Source of the DNA: Lachnospiraceae bacterium
GTDB taxonomy: Bacteria; Bacillota; Clostridia; Lachnospirales; Lachnospiraceae
Direction of reading: 5' to 3'
DNA: 44,697 nucleotides
NCBI GenBank assembly: GCA_017441825.1
Contig: JAFRVD010000045.1
Span: forward strand, 1 to 44,697
Below are positions 15,857 to 24,669 of the stretch, in pieces. The position numbers and the translations under genes are program-made. Position 1 is the first letter of the stretch, and each line of letters starts with the position of its first letter. The notes beneath the pieces were generated by a model. That model was not told the origin of the DNA. It saw only the letters and a program-made list of their open reading frames with translations, and made no database searches.

Positions 15857-16516
15857 ATGGATAGAGATGAATTGATTCAGCTTATCAAGGAAGACAGGCT
15901 TATTGCCATCATGCGCGGTATTTACGGCGATGACGCAGTCCGGACCGCGGAGGCCCTCGCGGAGGGCGGCATTACGCTGATGGAGGTGCCCTTCGACCAG
16001 AGCAGAGGAGAGGACCAGGAGAATACGCTTGACGCGATCCGGCGGATATCGGAGCTTGGATGCGGGATCCATGCAGGCGCAGGTACCGTGATGACGGTCG
16101 AACAGGTACAGTGGGCGAGTGATGCCGGCTCCGAATACATGATCACGCCGAACATGGATGCGGACGTGATCAGGAAGACCAGAGAGCTCGGCCGCGTGAT
16201 GATCTCCGGGGCGCTCACGCCTTCAGAGATCGCGGACGCATGGAAATACGGATCTGACTTTGTAAAGGTTTTTCCGGCGGGCAATATGGGCAGCGCCTAT
16301 ATCAAGGCCGTCCGCGCACCGCTTAAACATATTCCTCTTATGGCTGTGGGCGGCGTCAATGAGAACAACCTGAAGGAATTCTTAGACGCCGGCGTGTGCG
16401 GTTTCGGGATCGGCGGGAATTTAGTCAACGCTGAGTGGATCCGCGCGGGTGCGTTTGAGAAGATCACGGCGCTTGCGCGGGTGTACCGGGAGAGGCTGAT
16501 CGAGGCGCTTCAGTGA
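15857..16516 (+). CDS. eda: Bifunctional-type KDPG/KHG aldolase family protein
   Basis: A class I aldolase of the Eda/DgoA family cleaves 2-keto-3-deoxy-6-phospho sugar acids to pyruvate and glyceraldehyde 3-phosphate. At 219 aa it shows LIAIMRG near 15, MEVPF with the catalytic Glu, GAGTVMT, DFVKVFPAGNMG with the Schiff-base lysine and AVGGVNENN. GGAGG precedes the ATG by 7 nt. It immediately follows dgoK, so 2-keto-3-deoxy-6-phosphogalactonate is a reasonable substrate, though a terminator separates the two genes. Confidence 0.92.
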   Translation: MDRDELIQLIKEDRLIAIMRGIYGDDAVRTAEALAEGGITLMEVPFDQSRGEDQENTLDAIRRISELGCGIHAGAGTVMTVEQVQWASDAGSEYMITPNMDADVIRKTRELGRVMISGALTPSEIADAWKYGSDFVKVFPAGNMGSAYIKAVRAPLKHIPLMAVGGVNENNLKEFLDAGVCGFGIGGNLVNAEWIRAGAFEKITALARVYRERLIEALQ

Positions 16517-16580
16517 GGTTTTGTGTGCTGTTCTTATCGGCCGGTAAGAAAATGTTTACGCTGTAATCTTCCTGTAAGAT

Positions 16581-16616
16581 TCCTCCTGTATAGTGAAGCT
16601 ATCACTTACAGGAGGA
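16581..16616 (+). promoter_or_regulatory. Hairpin enclosing the ribosome binding site of the lipoprotein gene
   Basis: TCCTCCTGTA (16581-16590) is the exact reverse complement of TACAGGAGGA (16607-16616). The helix continues inward as AGTGA/TCACT with one bulged base, about 15 pairs in all. The 3' arm contains the GGAGG ribosome binding site (16611-16615) for the ATG at 16623. TATAGT (16589-16594) in the 5' arm looks like a -10 box without a clear -35. The palindrome could be a DNA operator or an RNA fold that limits translation. Confidence 0.5.
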
Positions 16617-16622
16617 TTTATT

Positions 16623-18287
16623 ATGCGCAAATTACGTTTGTTTATATGTATCGTTTGCCTTGGTATCATCCTGTGTTCGTGTATTTCACAGGGGGTGCCT
16701 TCATCTGCAGGAGACAAAGAGACAGGAGATGCCGCAGAGAGTCAGAATCAGGCTGATGAAAGCTCTGCCGCACCCGCCAGCCAATCCGGGACAGCCGCAT
16801 CTCCCGTCAAAACCTCGTATTCGTTTTATTATTCTATACCATCGACGGCCGTAATGGAGCAGAATTATCCCGGCAAGACGATCCTGACGTGGGTCTGCCC
16901 GGAGGGTTCCATTGTGAGAGGCAGCCATGAAGTTTACAATCTGTTCAATGAACTTCTGGATGAAAAAGGGTATGATTTTGTGGTGAATTTTGTACAGACG
17001 AAGATCGACCCCAAAAATCATCTGGATTACATCAAGGGCTTATACGGTACTGAGGCGCCGGCAGATATTTTCAACACAGGCTTCCTGTACAAGGGGGATG
17101 AGCTATCCCAGTGCATCCTGCTAGGCATGTGCGAGCCGCTGGACCCGTATCTTGATTCCGAGGCGGGAGAGAGGCTGAAAAACATGCACAGTGACGTCGT
17201 GTGGACTTCGGTTTCCGACGATGGAACCGTCTATGGCGTTCCATGCAACGGATATCCTTTTGTGCAATCGAGTTACGCCGTCAACGTCAATATGGAGCTT
17301 GCGGAAAAGTACGGGATCAGCGTGGACAGGCTTTTCTCAGACACGGTTTATCTTTGGGAATGTGCGGAAACGGTCGCACGGAAAGAAAAGGAACTTGGGA
17401 ACAATGGCTTCCGGTCGGTGCTGTGGCTCACGGACACAAATGATCTTTTGGACTACCTGGTGCCGGACGATATCATCGTCTGGAAGGCGGAGCCGCTTCT
17501 CGGGTTCCGCGTGGACGACGGGAAAGTGCAGACGGTGAATCTTCTGGAAGACGAACGGATCAGTGCTGCCGTGTCTGCATTTTCGCGCTTCAGGAAGTCC
17601 GACAGACTTCTCATTGAATACCCCGGGACTGACAACGGAAAGGCTGACGGCCTGATCGATTCGGGACAGTATTTCGTCGCTTTTACCGACAGGGACGTCG
17701 AGCTTCCCGGCGCAGTCACTCATAAGAACCGGCTGAGGCTCCAAAACCGGGAGGGGTCGGTAAACTGTATCGCGTCATGGCGGGATGAGGAGCATAAGCA
17801 AGCGGCTTTCCGGCTGCTTGCCGCAGTGCAAACTGATCCGGAGCTCTCGAACCTCCTGGCGTACGGCGTTACTGAAAAGGACTATACCGTGGAAAACGGA
17901 AAAGTGATTCCTTTAACGAAAGCAGATGGCAGCAGGACGTATCCGTATCTGGCACGGTACATGCTGACGAATACGGATGTTCTCATGCCGGATCAGGATG
18001 ACATCCGATCGCCTGAGATTACAGACGAGGATATTACGAATGCGCTGCAGAACCCGTTATTCGGGCGTCGGGTCGACCGGAGTCTCCTCCGGGACCAGGA
18101 GAAGCAGATATACAAGATCAGGGATTACTATGAGATGAGTATGAACTCGCTCGAGGATCCTAACGATATTCCCATAGATATGGATTCCCTCATCAGCGCG
18201 CTGAAGAACAGCGAGGAATATGATGTGCTTAAGGAGATCATCGGGATCACGGACGGGGTGCTGCGGGAGATGGGGATGTTGAAGTGA
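16623..18287 (+). CDS. Solute-binding-type lipoprotein, orphan
   Basis: A secreted lipoprotein of 554 aa with a hydrophobic signal peptide (residues 4-20) and lipobox LCSC near residue 22. A Ser/Ala/Gln-rich linker follows. The body resembles family 1 extracellular solute-binding proteins of sugar ABC transporters in length and layout, including a TWVCPEG strand near 90 and GVPCNGYPF near 205. I recognise no specific substrate family. No permease or ATPase gene is adjacent, so it may serve a transporter elsewhere or act as a surface sensor. GGAGGA at 16611-16616 supports the ATG at 16623 and is buried in a hairpin. Confidence 0.7.
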   Translation: MRKLRLFICIVCLGIILCSCISQGVPSSAGDKETGDAAESQNQADESSAAPASQSGTAASPVKTSYSFYYSIPSTAVMEQNYPGKTILTWVCPEGSIVRGSHEVYNLFNELLDEKGYDFVVNFVQTKIDPKNHLDYIKGLYGTEAPADIFNTGFLYKGDELSQCILLGMCEPLDPYLDSEAGERLKNMHSDVVWTSVSDDGTVYGVPCNGYPFVQSSYAVNVNMELAEKYGISVDRLFSDTVYLWECAETVARKEKELGNNGFRSVLWLTDTNDLLDYLVPDDIIVWKAEPLLGFRVDDGKVQTVNLLEDERISAAVSAFSRFRKSDRLLIEYPGTDNGKADGLIDSGQYFVAFTDRDVELPGAVTHKNRLRLQNREGSVNCIASWRDEEHKQAAFRLLAAVQTDPELSNLLAYGVTEKDYTVENGKVIPLTKADGSRTYPYLARYMLTNTDVLMPDQDDIRSPEITDEDITNALQNPLFGRRVDRSLLRDQEKQIYKIRDYYEMSMNSLEDPNDIPIDMDSLISALKNSEEYDVLKEIIGITDGVLREMGMLK

Positions 18288-18308
18288 AACTGAAGTGAAT
18301 TAAATATA

Positions 18309-18351
18309 CCGGCAGTGACTGCCGGCCGCCTCATCCGGCGCCTCAAACGCC
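18309..18351 (+). repeat. Two short hairpins leading into the terminator
   Basis: CCGGCAGT (18309-18316) pairs with ACTGCCGG (18318-18325), and CGGCG (18336-18340) pairs with CGCCG (18348-18352). The first loop is a single base as written, so in RNA the inner pairs would open. They form the left part of a hairpin-rich intergenic element. Confidence 0.55.
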
Positions 18352-18388
18352 GCCTTCCCCTCCGTTCGCGGAGGGGAAGGCTTTTTTT
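18352..18388 (+). terminator. Strong terminator within a CCTTCCCC-type repeat
   Basis: A 13-bp perfect stem (18352-18364 with 18369-18381) closes on a TTCG tetraloop and runs into seven T residues. It ends the lipoprotein transcript. The stem sequence is shared with a second copy just downstream. Confidence 0.9.
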
Positions 18389-18423
18389 ATGGCCGTAACA
18401 GCACTGGCGGACCACCTCATCCA

Positions 18424-18452
18424 CCTTCCCCTTCGAGACGGAGGGGAAGGCT
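18424..18452 (+). repeat. Second CCTCATCC/CCTTCCCC repeat copy
   Basis: CCTTCCCC pairs with GGGGAAGG around a loop that includes TTCGAGACGGA. It is preceded by CCACCTCATCCA, similar to the CCGCCTCATCCG ahead of the first copy. It lacks a T run, so it is a repeat rather than a terminator. It ends just before the priA -35 box. Confidence 0.6.
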
Positions 18453-18457
18453 CATAC

Positions 18458-18486
18458 TTGCGGTTTCTTCCCGGATGGAGTATAAT
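18458..18486 (+). promoter_or_regulatory. Promoter of the priA operon
   Basis: TTGCGG (18458-18463), 17 bp, TATAAT (18481-18486). The -10 overlaps an in-frame ATG at 18485, which argues against that codon as the priA start. Confidence 0.75.
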
Positions 18487-18514
18487 GAATAAGATTATGC
18501 TTATAAGGGGGAGT

Positions 18515-20722
18515 ATGTACGCTGGAGTTGTGATCGATATTCCGCATAAGAACGTGGACCGGCTGTTCACGTACCGGGTGCCTCAAGCACTTGAAAAAAG
18601 CCTGAAGGCCGGGGACTCTGTGCTTGTGCCCTTTGGGAAGGGGAATAAGCTGAGAAACGCGTACGTTGTCTCCCTGTCGGAGAAGACAGGCTATCCCGAG
18701 GAGGGGCTCAAGGAGATCGACAGCATCAAAGAGAAGGACTATTCCATTGAGGAACGTATGCTGCGGCTTGCCATATGGATGCGCGACCGCTACGGCGGGA
18801 CGCTCGACCAGGCGCTCCGGCTCACGGTGCCGACGAGGACCGAAGTGACTCCGCGTGACGAACGCTTCTACGTCTTCACAAAAGACCGTGAAGAGCTCGA
18901 AACGATGCTCGCAGTTGCTGAAAAGAAAAAGCACTACGCCAGGATCCGCCTGTTTACAGCCTTCCTTGACAATAACGAGCTCCCTGCGGGGCTCGTCTCG
19001 GACCGGCTGAACATCGGGAGCAGTACATTGAAAAGCCTGATCGGGTCCGGACACGTCCGCGTGATTTCAAAGAAGAATCGAAACTCCCTTGCGGGACCGG
19101 CTCTCGCCGATGGCCTCGCGAAAGGCCCTGAGCTCAACGAAGAGCAGGCAAACGCCGTCCGTGGTATCCTCGGCGCGGACCGTCCGGTCTCGATCCTCCA
19201 CGGCATTACGGGCTCCGGAAAAACGGAGGTCTACCTCCGCCTCATTGAAGAAGTCCTGAGAGAGGGAAAAGAAGTGATCGTCCTGATCCCGGAGATTGCC
19301 CTGACCTTCCAGACCGTCATGCGCTTTTACGCGCGGTTCGGCGACCTGGTCTCCGTAGTCCATTCCCGCGTCTCCAAAGGAGAGAAGTGCGAGCGGTTCG
19401 AGCTCGCGAAGAACGGTGAGGTCCGGGTCATGATCGGGCCGCGGAGCGCGCTGTTCACGCCGTTCCAGAAGCTTGGGATGATCATCATCGACGAGTTCCA
19501 CGAAAGCTCCTATATTTCCGAGCAGACGCCCCGGTACCACGCGGTGGAGACAGCCATCCGCAGAGCGGCTGATTTTGACGCTAAAGTGGTGCTCGGGTCC
19601 GCAACACCGGACGTTTCGTGCTATTATCAGGCGATGAATGGAGAATTCGGGCTGTTTGAGCTTCACGAACGTGCCGTTCCGGGAAGCGAGCTTCCGAAGG
19701 TCACGGTGGTGGATCTCCGTGAAGAACTGAAAAAAGGCAACCGGACCATTTTCTCGGAGGTCCTTCAGGAGAAGATCCGGGAGCGTTTAAAGAAAAACGA
19801 ACAGGTCATGCTGTTTTTAAACCGCCGGGGCTATGCGGGCTCCGTCAGCTGCAGAAGCTGCGGAAAGCCTGTGGAGTGCCCGCACTGCAGCGTATCCCTC
19901 CATTACCATAACAACCACAGGCTGAAATGCCATATCTGCGGCTATGAAATGCCTATGGTTGATGCCTGTCCGACCTGCGGCTCTTCGCTCATCGGCCGTT
20001 TCGGCACCGGCACGCAGAAGGTCGAGGAAGCCGTTCAGGAGCTTTTCCCGGGCGTACGGACGCTCCGGATGGACGCGGACACGACCTCGGGTAAGAACGG
20101 GCACCAGGAGATCATCGAAAAATTCATGAACCATGATGCGGATGTCCTCATCGGCACGCAGATGATCGTGAAGGGCCACGACTTCAAAAACGTCACTCTG
20201 ATGGGCATTCTGGCCGCGGACCTTTCGCTGAACGTCCCGGACTACCGCGCGAGCGAACGTACCTTCCAGCTCCTCACACAGGCGGAAGGGAGGGCCGGGC
20301 GCGCCGGAATCGCCGGCGAGTGCATCGTCCAGACCTACGTGCCGGAGCATTACGCGGTCCGGACTGCGGCAGAGCAGGATTTCAAGGCGTTTTATGAAGA
20401 AGAAATGGTCTTCCGTAAGCAGCTAATGTATCCGCCGGCCGGCTTCTTTATGATGCTGATGGTGTCCGGCGCGGACAGGACGGGGGTGCACGGTACCATC
20501 GGCGCCATAACGGAGGAGGCTCTTCCGAGGCTTCCCGCGGGCGTCCGGATCCTGGGACCCACGGACGCGGACATTTACCGCGTGAAGGACATGTACCGGG
20601 AGATGCTCTATTTTAAGGCCGGTGACGAAGAGACCCTGCTTCGCGCGAAGCGCGTATTTGAAGAGATCACAGAGACCGTTTCGGATGGGAAGCGGTATTA
20701 CATATCGTTTGAAGAACCGTAA
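18515..20722 (+). CDS. priA: Primosomal protein N' (replication restart helicase)
   Basis: PriA recognises stalled forks and reloads the replicative helicase. At 735 aa it has the full layout: the N-terminal 3'-end-binding domain (DIPHKNVDRLFTYRVP), Walker A GITGSGKTEVYLR near residue 231 and a DExH box reading DEFH, where PriA usually has DEEH. A zinc-binding insert of eight cysteines follows (CRSCGKPVECPHC and CHICGYEM...CPTCG). C-terminal helicase motifs include GTQMIVKGHDF and QAEGRAGR. I start at the ATG at 18515 behind AAGGGGGAG; the longer frame from 18389 would cross the promoter and repeat. It is the first gene of a long operon. Confidence 0.95.
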   Translation: MYAGVVIDIPHKNVDRLFTYRVPQALEKSLKAGDSVLVPFGKGNKLRNAYVVSLSEKTGYPEEGLKEIDSIKEKDYSIEERMLRLAIWMRDRYGGTLDQALRLTVPTRTEVTPRDERFYVFTKDREELETMLAVAEKKKHYARIRLFTAFLDNNELPAGLVSDRLNIGSSTLKSLIGSGHVRVISKKNRNSLAGPALADGLAKGPELNEEQANAVRGILGADRPVSILHGITGSGKTEVYLRLIEEVLREGKEVIVLIPEIALTFQTVMRFYARFGDLVSVVHSRVSKGEKCERFELAKNGEVRVMIGPRSALFTPFQKLGMIIIDEFHESSYISEQTPRYHAVETAIRRAADFDAKVVLGSATPDVSCYYQAMNGEFGLFELHERAVPGSELPKVTVVDLREELKKGNRTIFSEVLQEKIRERLKKNEQVMLFLNRRGYAGSVSCRSCGKPVECPHCSVSLHYHNNHRLKCHICGYEMPMVDACPTCGSSLIGRFGTGTQKVEEAVQELFPGVRTLRMDADTTSGKNGHQEIIEKFMNHDADVLIGTQMIVKGHDFKNVTLMGILAADLSLNVPDYRASERTFQLLTQAEGRAGRAGIAGECIVQTYVPEHYAVRTAAEQDFKAFYEEEMVFRKQLMYPPAGFFMMLMVSGADRTGVHGTIGAITEEALPRLPAGVRILGPTDADIYRVKDMYREMLYFKAGDEETLLRAKRVFEEITETVSDGKRYYISFEEP

Positions 20723-20735
20723 AAAGGAGGCCGGA

Positions 20736-21287
20736 ATGGCTATTTTAAACGTCAGGCAGCTGGGGGATGAGATCCTCACAAAGAAATGCAAGCCCGTCAG
20801 GCTGATCACGGGAAGGATCCGTGAGATCGTGGAGGACATGTACGATACGATGTACGATGCCGGCGGAGTCGGCCTTGCGGCGCCGCAAGTGGGGATCCTG
20901 AAAAGGATCGTCGTGATCGACGTGACGCCCGCGGACGACCCAGAGTCCGGGGAGCCCGCAGAACCCATGCGCTACACGATGATCAACCCCATGATCCTGG
21001 AAACGTCCGGTGAACAGCGGGGCTATGAAGGCTGCCTGAGCTATGTGGGGATGAGCGGCATCGTCACCCGGCCTGAGAAAGTAAAGGTCCGGTACACCGA
21101 TGAAAACGGAGACGTTTATGAGTTGGAGGGCGAAGGCCTTTTGGCCCGCGCGATCTGCCATGAATGCGACCATCTGGAAGGCGTCATGTATACGGAGCAC
21201 GTGGAGGGCGAGGTCATCACAAACGAAGAACTCGACAAGCTCATGAAGGAGCAGGCCGAAAAGGAAAACAAGGAAGGTGACGCATGA
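20736..21287 (+). CDS. def: Peptide deformylase
   Basis: Removes the formyl group from nascent proteins using a metal ion. At 183 aa all three signature motifs are present: GVGLAAPQVG near 43, EGCLS near 94 and HECDHLEG near 137, supplying the Cys and two His metal ligands plus the catalytic Glu. The ATG at 20736 has AAAGGAGG at 20723-20730; the longer frame begins inside priA. It overlaps fmt by 4 bp (ATGA), matching the functional pairing of formylation and deformylation. Confidence 0.97.
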   Translation: MAILNVRQLGDEILTKKCKPVRLITGRIREIVEDMYDTMYDAGGVGLAAPQVGILKRIVVIDVTPADDPESGEPAEPMRYTMINPMILETSGEQRGYEGCLSYVGMSGIVTRPEKVKVRYTDENGDVYELEGEGLLARAICHECDHLEGVMYTEHVEGEVITNEELDKLMKEQAEKENKEGDA

Positions 21288-22216
21288 GGATCATTTTCAT
21301 GGGGACGCCCGTCTTTGCGGTCCCGACACTCCGTACACTGATAGAAAGCCGGCATGAAGTCGCGGCCGTCTATACGCAGCCTGACAAGGAACAGGGACGC
21401 GGCAAGAAGGTCCAATTTCCGCCGGTAAAGGAGCTTGCGCTTTCTTGTGGTATTCCTGTCATTCAGCCCGAAAAGCTCGGGAAACGGGTCGTTTTGGACG
21501 AAATGAGGGGCTTTGAGGCCGACGTTATAGTGGTTGCGGCCTACGGGAAGATCCTCAGGCCTTCAGTCCTCGAAATGACGAAATATGGATGCCTCAACGT
21601 TCACGCGTCGATCCTGCCGAAATACCGCGGCGCGGCGCCCGTACAGTGGGCCATCCTCGAAGGGGAGACCGAGACCGGAGTAACCATCATGCAGATGGAC
21701 GAAGGCCTGGACACCGGCGATATGCTCGCGAAGGCCGTGATCCCGATCGATGACGCGGACACCGGGGACAGCCTTGAGGAAAAGCTTTCGGAGCTCGGCG
21801 GACCGCTGCTTCTGAAAGTGCTTGATGATATCGAAAACGGTACGGTTACGAGGATCCCGCAGCCTGAAGAATCCCCGTCCGTTTACGCGAAAATGCTCGA
21901 CAAGGAGATGGGGCTCATCGATTTTTCCGAGGGAACGGATACGATCCTCCGGAAGGTCCGGGCACTCAATTCCTGGCCTTCGGCGTACACGTTCCTTGAA
22001 GGAAAGATGCTGAAGATCTGGACTGCGGAGCGTGCGGATGCAACCGACGACGTCCTGCCGGGTACCGTCTTCGGCGTCACGAAGCACGGCTTTTTTGTGA
22101 AGACCGGCGACGGCGCGCTCCGGATCCTCGAGCTTCAGCCGGAAGGAAAGAAACGGATGGATACGGACGCGTTCATGCGGGGGACCCGGGTCCTCTATGG
22201 AATGCGTTTTACGTAA
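21284..22216 (+). CDS. fmt: Methionyl-tRNA formyltransferase
   Basis: Formylates initiator Met-tRNA using 10-formyl-tetrahydrofolate. At 310 aa it is the standard length. FMGTPVFAVPTL at the start, NVHASILPKYRGAAPVQWAI with catalytic Asn and His, and the DTGDML Asp region are intact, followed by the C-terminal OB-like domain that holds tRNA. The start overlaps the def stop, and the ribosome binding site (AAGGTGA) is inside def. Confidence 0.97.
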   Translation: MRIIFMGTPVFAVPTLRTLIESRHEVAAVYTQPDKEQGRGKKVQFPPVKELALSCGIPVIQPEKLGKRVVLDEMRGFEADVIVVAAYGKILRPSVLEMTKYGCLNVHASILPKYRGAAPVQWAILEGETETGVTIMQMDEGLDTGDMLAKAVIPIDDADTGDSLEEKLSELGGPLLLKVLDDIENGTVTRIPQPEESPSVYAKMLDKEMGLIDFSEGTDTILRKVRALNSWPSAYTFLEGKMLKIWTAERADATDDVLPGTVFGVTKHGFFVKTGDGALRILELQPEGKKRMDTDAFMRGTRVLYGMRFT

Positions 22217-22258
22217 ACACGGTAGATATACGTGAGAACAGGGAACAGGTAATTCGGG

Positions 22259-23620
22259 ATGACGGGCAGAGAAGCGGCTTTAAAGGTCCTTCATGAGGTC
22301 TTATATGACGGGGCGTTTTCAAATGACGCCCTGAGAGACTGCTTCCGCGGTCACGGGGAGATCGATTCCCGGGACCGCCGGTTCACTGAGCACCTCGTAA
22401 GGTCTTCGCTTAAAAACCGCCTTCCGATAGAGGACGTTTTAAATACCTGTTCTACTGTTAAGGTTAAACAGATGAAGCCTGAGATCCGCTGTATTCTGAC
22501 AGCCGGAGCCTGCGAGCTTCTTTACATGAATACGCCGGACCACGCGGCAGTCAGTGAATACGTGGAGCTTACGAAGAAGGCCGGATTCCGGGGGCTGTCC
22601 GGCTTTGTGAACGCGGTCCTCCGACGAAGCGCACGCGAAGGGCGGGAGATCGTCGGAAAAGAGACCGGCGCGCTTAAAGCCGGCCTCCCGGAGGAACTTT
22701 ATCAGGATATCGTTTCCTGGTACGGAGAAGAGGAAGCCCTGAAGATCTTTTCCTGGTATCAGAAGGAAGATACGGAAGGCCTCTGGATCCGGCGGAATGT
22801 TAGCTCGATCTCTCATGACGGACTGGTTCTCTGCCTTCAGGCGGAAAACCGGGAGCTCGTCCCGTCCGGGATCACGGATGACACATATCTCTTAAAAAAC
22901 GCCGGAGATCTCACGGAAAGCGCGGCTTTTCTGAACGGCCTTTTTATCGTGCAGGACTTGTCCTCGGCGCTGTCCGGGGAGATCGTCCGGGACCTCTTCG
23001 CTTCAAAGCGGGAGACCTTCCGGGTCATCGATTCCTGCGCCTCTCCGGGCGGGAAGACGCTGCATGCCGCGGACCTCATGGAATCAGGAATGCCTAAAAC
23101 AAAAAAAGAGCTGGTTTCATGCGACGTTTCCGAACGGAAAGCGGAACGGATCCGGGAAAACGTAAATCGCTGCGGCTTTTCCTTTGTAACGACTGAGGTC
23201 CGGGATGCGTCATTAATAACGGAGGAGTTTACGGATCGATTTGACCTTGTGATCCTGGACGTCCCGTGTTCCGGGCTCGGCGTCATCGGAAAGCGGCCCG
23301 AGATCCGGTTCCGTGCGGGGCGTGAAGCGCGGAAGAGCCTTACTGAGCTCCAGAAAAGGATCCTCGACGTGAATTCGCGGTACGTCCGCCCCGGCGGAAC
23401 GCTTGTGTATTCTACCTGTACCATCGCCCCGGAGGAAAATATCGGGCAGGTTCGGGCGTTTATCGGGAGCCGTCCGGAGTTTAAGCTCCGGGGCTTCGCG
23501 GAAAATCTTTCGGATAAGATCCCGGGCGCGGATAGCGCATCGGAAGGATATCTTCAGATCCTGCCGGGAAGCATCGGGTCCGACGGATTTTTCATGGCGA
23601 GAATGGAAAGAACGGAATGA
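22259..23620 (+). CDS. rsmB: 16S rRNA (cytosine-C5) methyltransferase RsmB
   Basis: A SAM-dependent m5C methyltransferase acting on 16S rRNA (C967 in E. coli numbering). At 453 aa it combines an N-terminal NusB-like RNA-binding domain (residues 1 to about 130) with a Rossmann methyltransferase domain. The SAM loop CASPGGKTLHAAD and the two catalytic cysteines, in LDVPCSGLGVIG and STCTIAPEEN, are present. The ribosome binding site before 22259 is weak. It overlaps rlmN by 4 bp. Confidence 0.95.
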   Translation: MTGREAALKVLHEVLYDGAFSNDALRDCFRGHGEIDSRDRRFTEHLVRSSLKNRLPIEDVLNTCSTVKVKQMKPEIRCILTAGACELLYMNTPDHAAVSEYVELTKKAGFRGLSGFVNAVLRRSAREGREIVGKETGALKAGLPEELYQDIVSWYGEEEALKIFSWYQKEDTEGLWIRRNVSSISHDGLVLCLQAENRELVPSGITDDTYLLKNAGDLTESAAFLNGLFIVQDLSSALSGEIVRDLFASKRETFRVIDSCASPGGKTLHAADLMESGMPKTKKELVSCDVSERKAERIRENVNRCGFSFVTTEVRDASLITEEFTDRFDLVILDVPCSGLGVIGKRPEIRFRAGREARKSLTELQKRILDVNSRYVRPGGTLVYSTCTIAPEENIGQVRAFIGSRPEFKLRGFAENLSDKIPGADSASEGYLQILPGSIGSDGFFMARMERTE

Positions 23621-24669
23621 CGGATATCAAACGAATGACGAAGGAGGAGCTCCGGGAATTCTTTACGGACCTCGGAGAAAAGCCATTCCGCGCGGACCAG
23701 GTGTTTTCCTGGCTCCACGTGAAGAAGTGCACCTCCTTCGATGAAATGACCAATTTATCGAAGGCGCTCCGGGAAAAGCTTCAGGACCTCGCGGAGATCC
23801 CGCACCTTGAGATCGCGGACCTTCAGGTGAGCAGGCTGGACGGCACCAGGAAGTATCTCCTGTCACTTTCGGACGGGAACGTGATCGAAAGCGTTCTTAT
23901 GCGGTACAAATTCGGGAACAGTGTCTGCGTTTCCTCGCAGGTCGGCTGCCGGATGGGCTGCAGGTTCTGCGCTTCCACCATAGGCGGGATCGTGAGGAAC
24001 CTGACCGCCTCTGAGATCCTGGACGAGGTCTACATGATCGAGCGGGACACCGGGGAGAGCGTCACTCACGTGGTGGTGATGGGCTCCGGCGAGCCATTTG
24101 ACAACTACGACGAGGTCGTCCGCTTTATCAGGCTTTTAAACGACCCGGACGGGCACAACTTAAGCCGGCGGAACGTCACCGTATCCACCTGCGGGCTTCC
24201 GGACAGGATCCGTGCCTTTGCGGACGAGGACGTGAGCTCGGAACTTGCGCTTTCTCTCCACGCGCCGGATGATGAGACCCGCAAAAAGCTCATGCCCATA
24301 GCGGAAAAATACCCGCTTTCAGAGGTGCTTGAAGCGTGCGATTATTATTTTGAAAAGACCGGAAGACGGATCACATACGAATATGCCTGTGTTAAGGACG
24401 TTAATTCCGACGTCCGTTCCGCGGAGAAGCTCGGCCGGCTCCTTCACGGAAGAAACGCCCTTGTGAACCTGATCCCGGTGAACAATGTTGCTGAAAGAAA
24501 TTACGAAAAGCCTGAGAGCGAGGCCCTCGCGGCCTTCCAAAATGCGCTTGCAAAATATGGAATTAATGCTACTATTAGAAGGGAAATGGGCGCCGATATA
24601 CAAGGTGCCTGCGGTCAGCTTCGCAGAAGCTTTCTGAAGAACGGCCGGAAAGGAGCAATGACGGAATGA
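23617..24669 (+). CDS. rlmN: Dual-specificity 23S rRNA/tRNA adenine-C2 methyltransferase RlmN
   Basis: A radical-SAM enzyme making 2-methyladenosine in 23S rRNA (A2503) and some tRNAs. At 350 aa it has the cluster motif CRMGCRFCAS near 112, a GSGEPFDNYDEV block near 153 (GMGEP in many relatives), STCGLPD and the C-terminal RREMGADIQGACGQL with the methyl-carrying cysteine. The start overlaps rsmB (ATGA) and the stop overlaps prpC. The last 100 bases hold a relatively AT-rich patch with a possible internal promoter. Confidence 0.96.
   Translation: MTDIKRMTKEELREFFTDLGEKPFRADQVFSWLHVKKCTSFDEMTNLSKALREKLQDLAEIPHLEIADLQVSRLDGTRKYLLSLSDGNVIESVLMRYKFGNSVCVSSQVGCRMGCRFCASTIGGIVRNLTASEILDEVYMIERDTGESVTHVVVMGSGEPFDNYDEVVRFIRLLNDPDGHNLSRRNVTVSTCGLPDRIRAFADEDVSSELALSLHAPDDETRKKLMPIAEKYPLSEVLEACDYYFEKTGRRITYEYACVKDVNSDVRSAEKLGRLLHGRNALVNLIPVNNVAERNYEKPESEALAAFQNALAKYGINATIRREMGADIQGACGQLRRSFLKNGRKGAMTE
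24548..24575 (+). promoter_or_regulatory. Candidate internal promoter for prpC-prkC
   Basis: TTGCAA (24548-24553), 16 bp, TACTAT (24570-24575), inside an AT-rich stretch at the end of rlmN. Each box matches consensus at four of six bases. It is about 90 bp before prpC. Confidence 0.3.

Noticed and set aside
18389-18514. Longer N terminus of PriA from 18389
   Set aside because: It would translate through the repeat and the -35/-10 promoter; the ATG at 18515 has a ribosome binding site and matches the normal PriA N terminus.
19480-19503. PriA inactivation because the DEEH box reads DEFH
   Set aside because: The general pattern is DExH, Asp, Glu and His are kept, and all other helicase and zinc motifs are intact, so an active enzyme is likely.
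24076-24112. RlmN with GSGEP instead of GMGEP as a defect
   Set aside because: The SAM-contacting Gly, Glu and Pro are retained and the cluster and methyl-carrier cysteines are present; the change looks like ordinary lineage variation.
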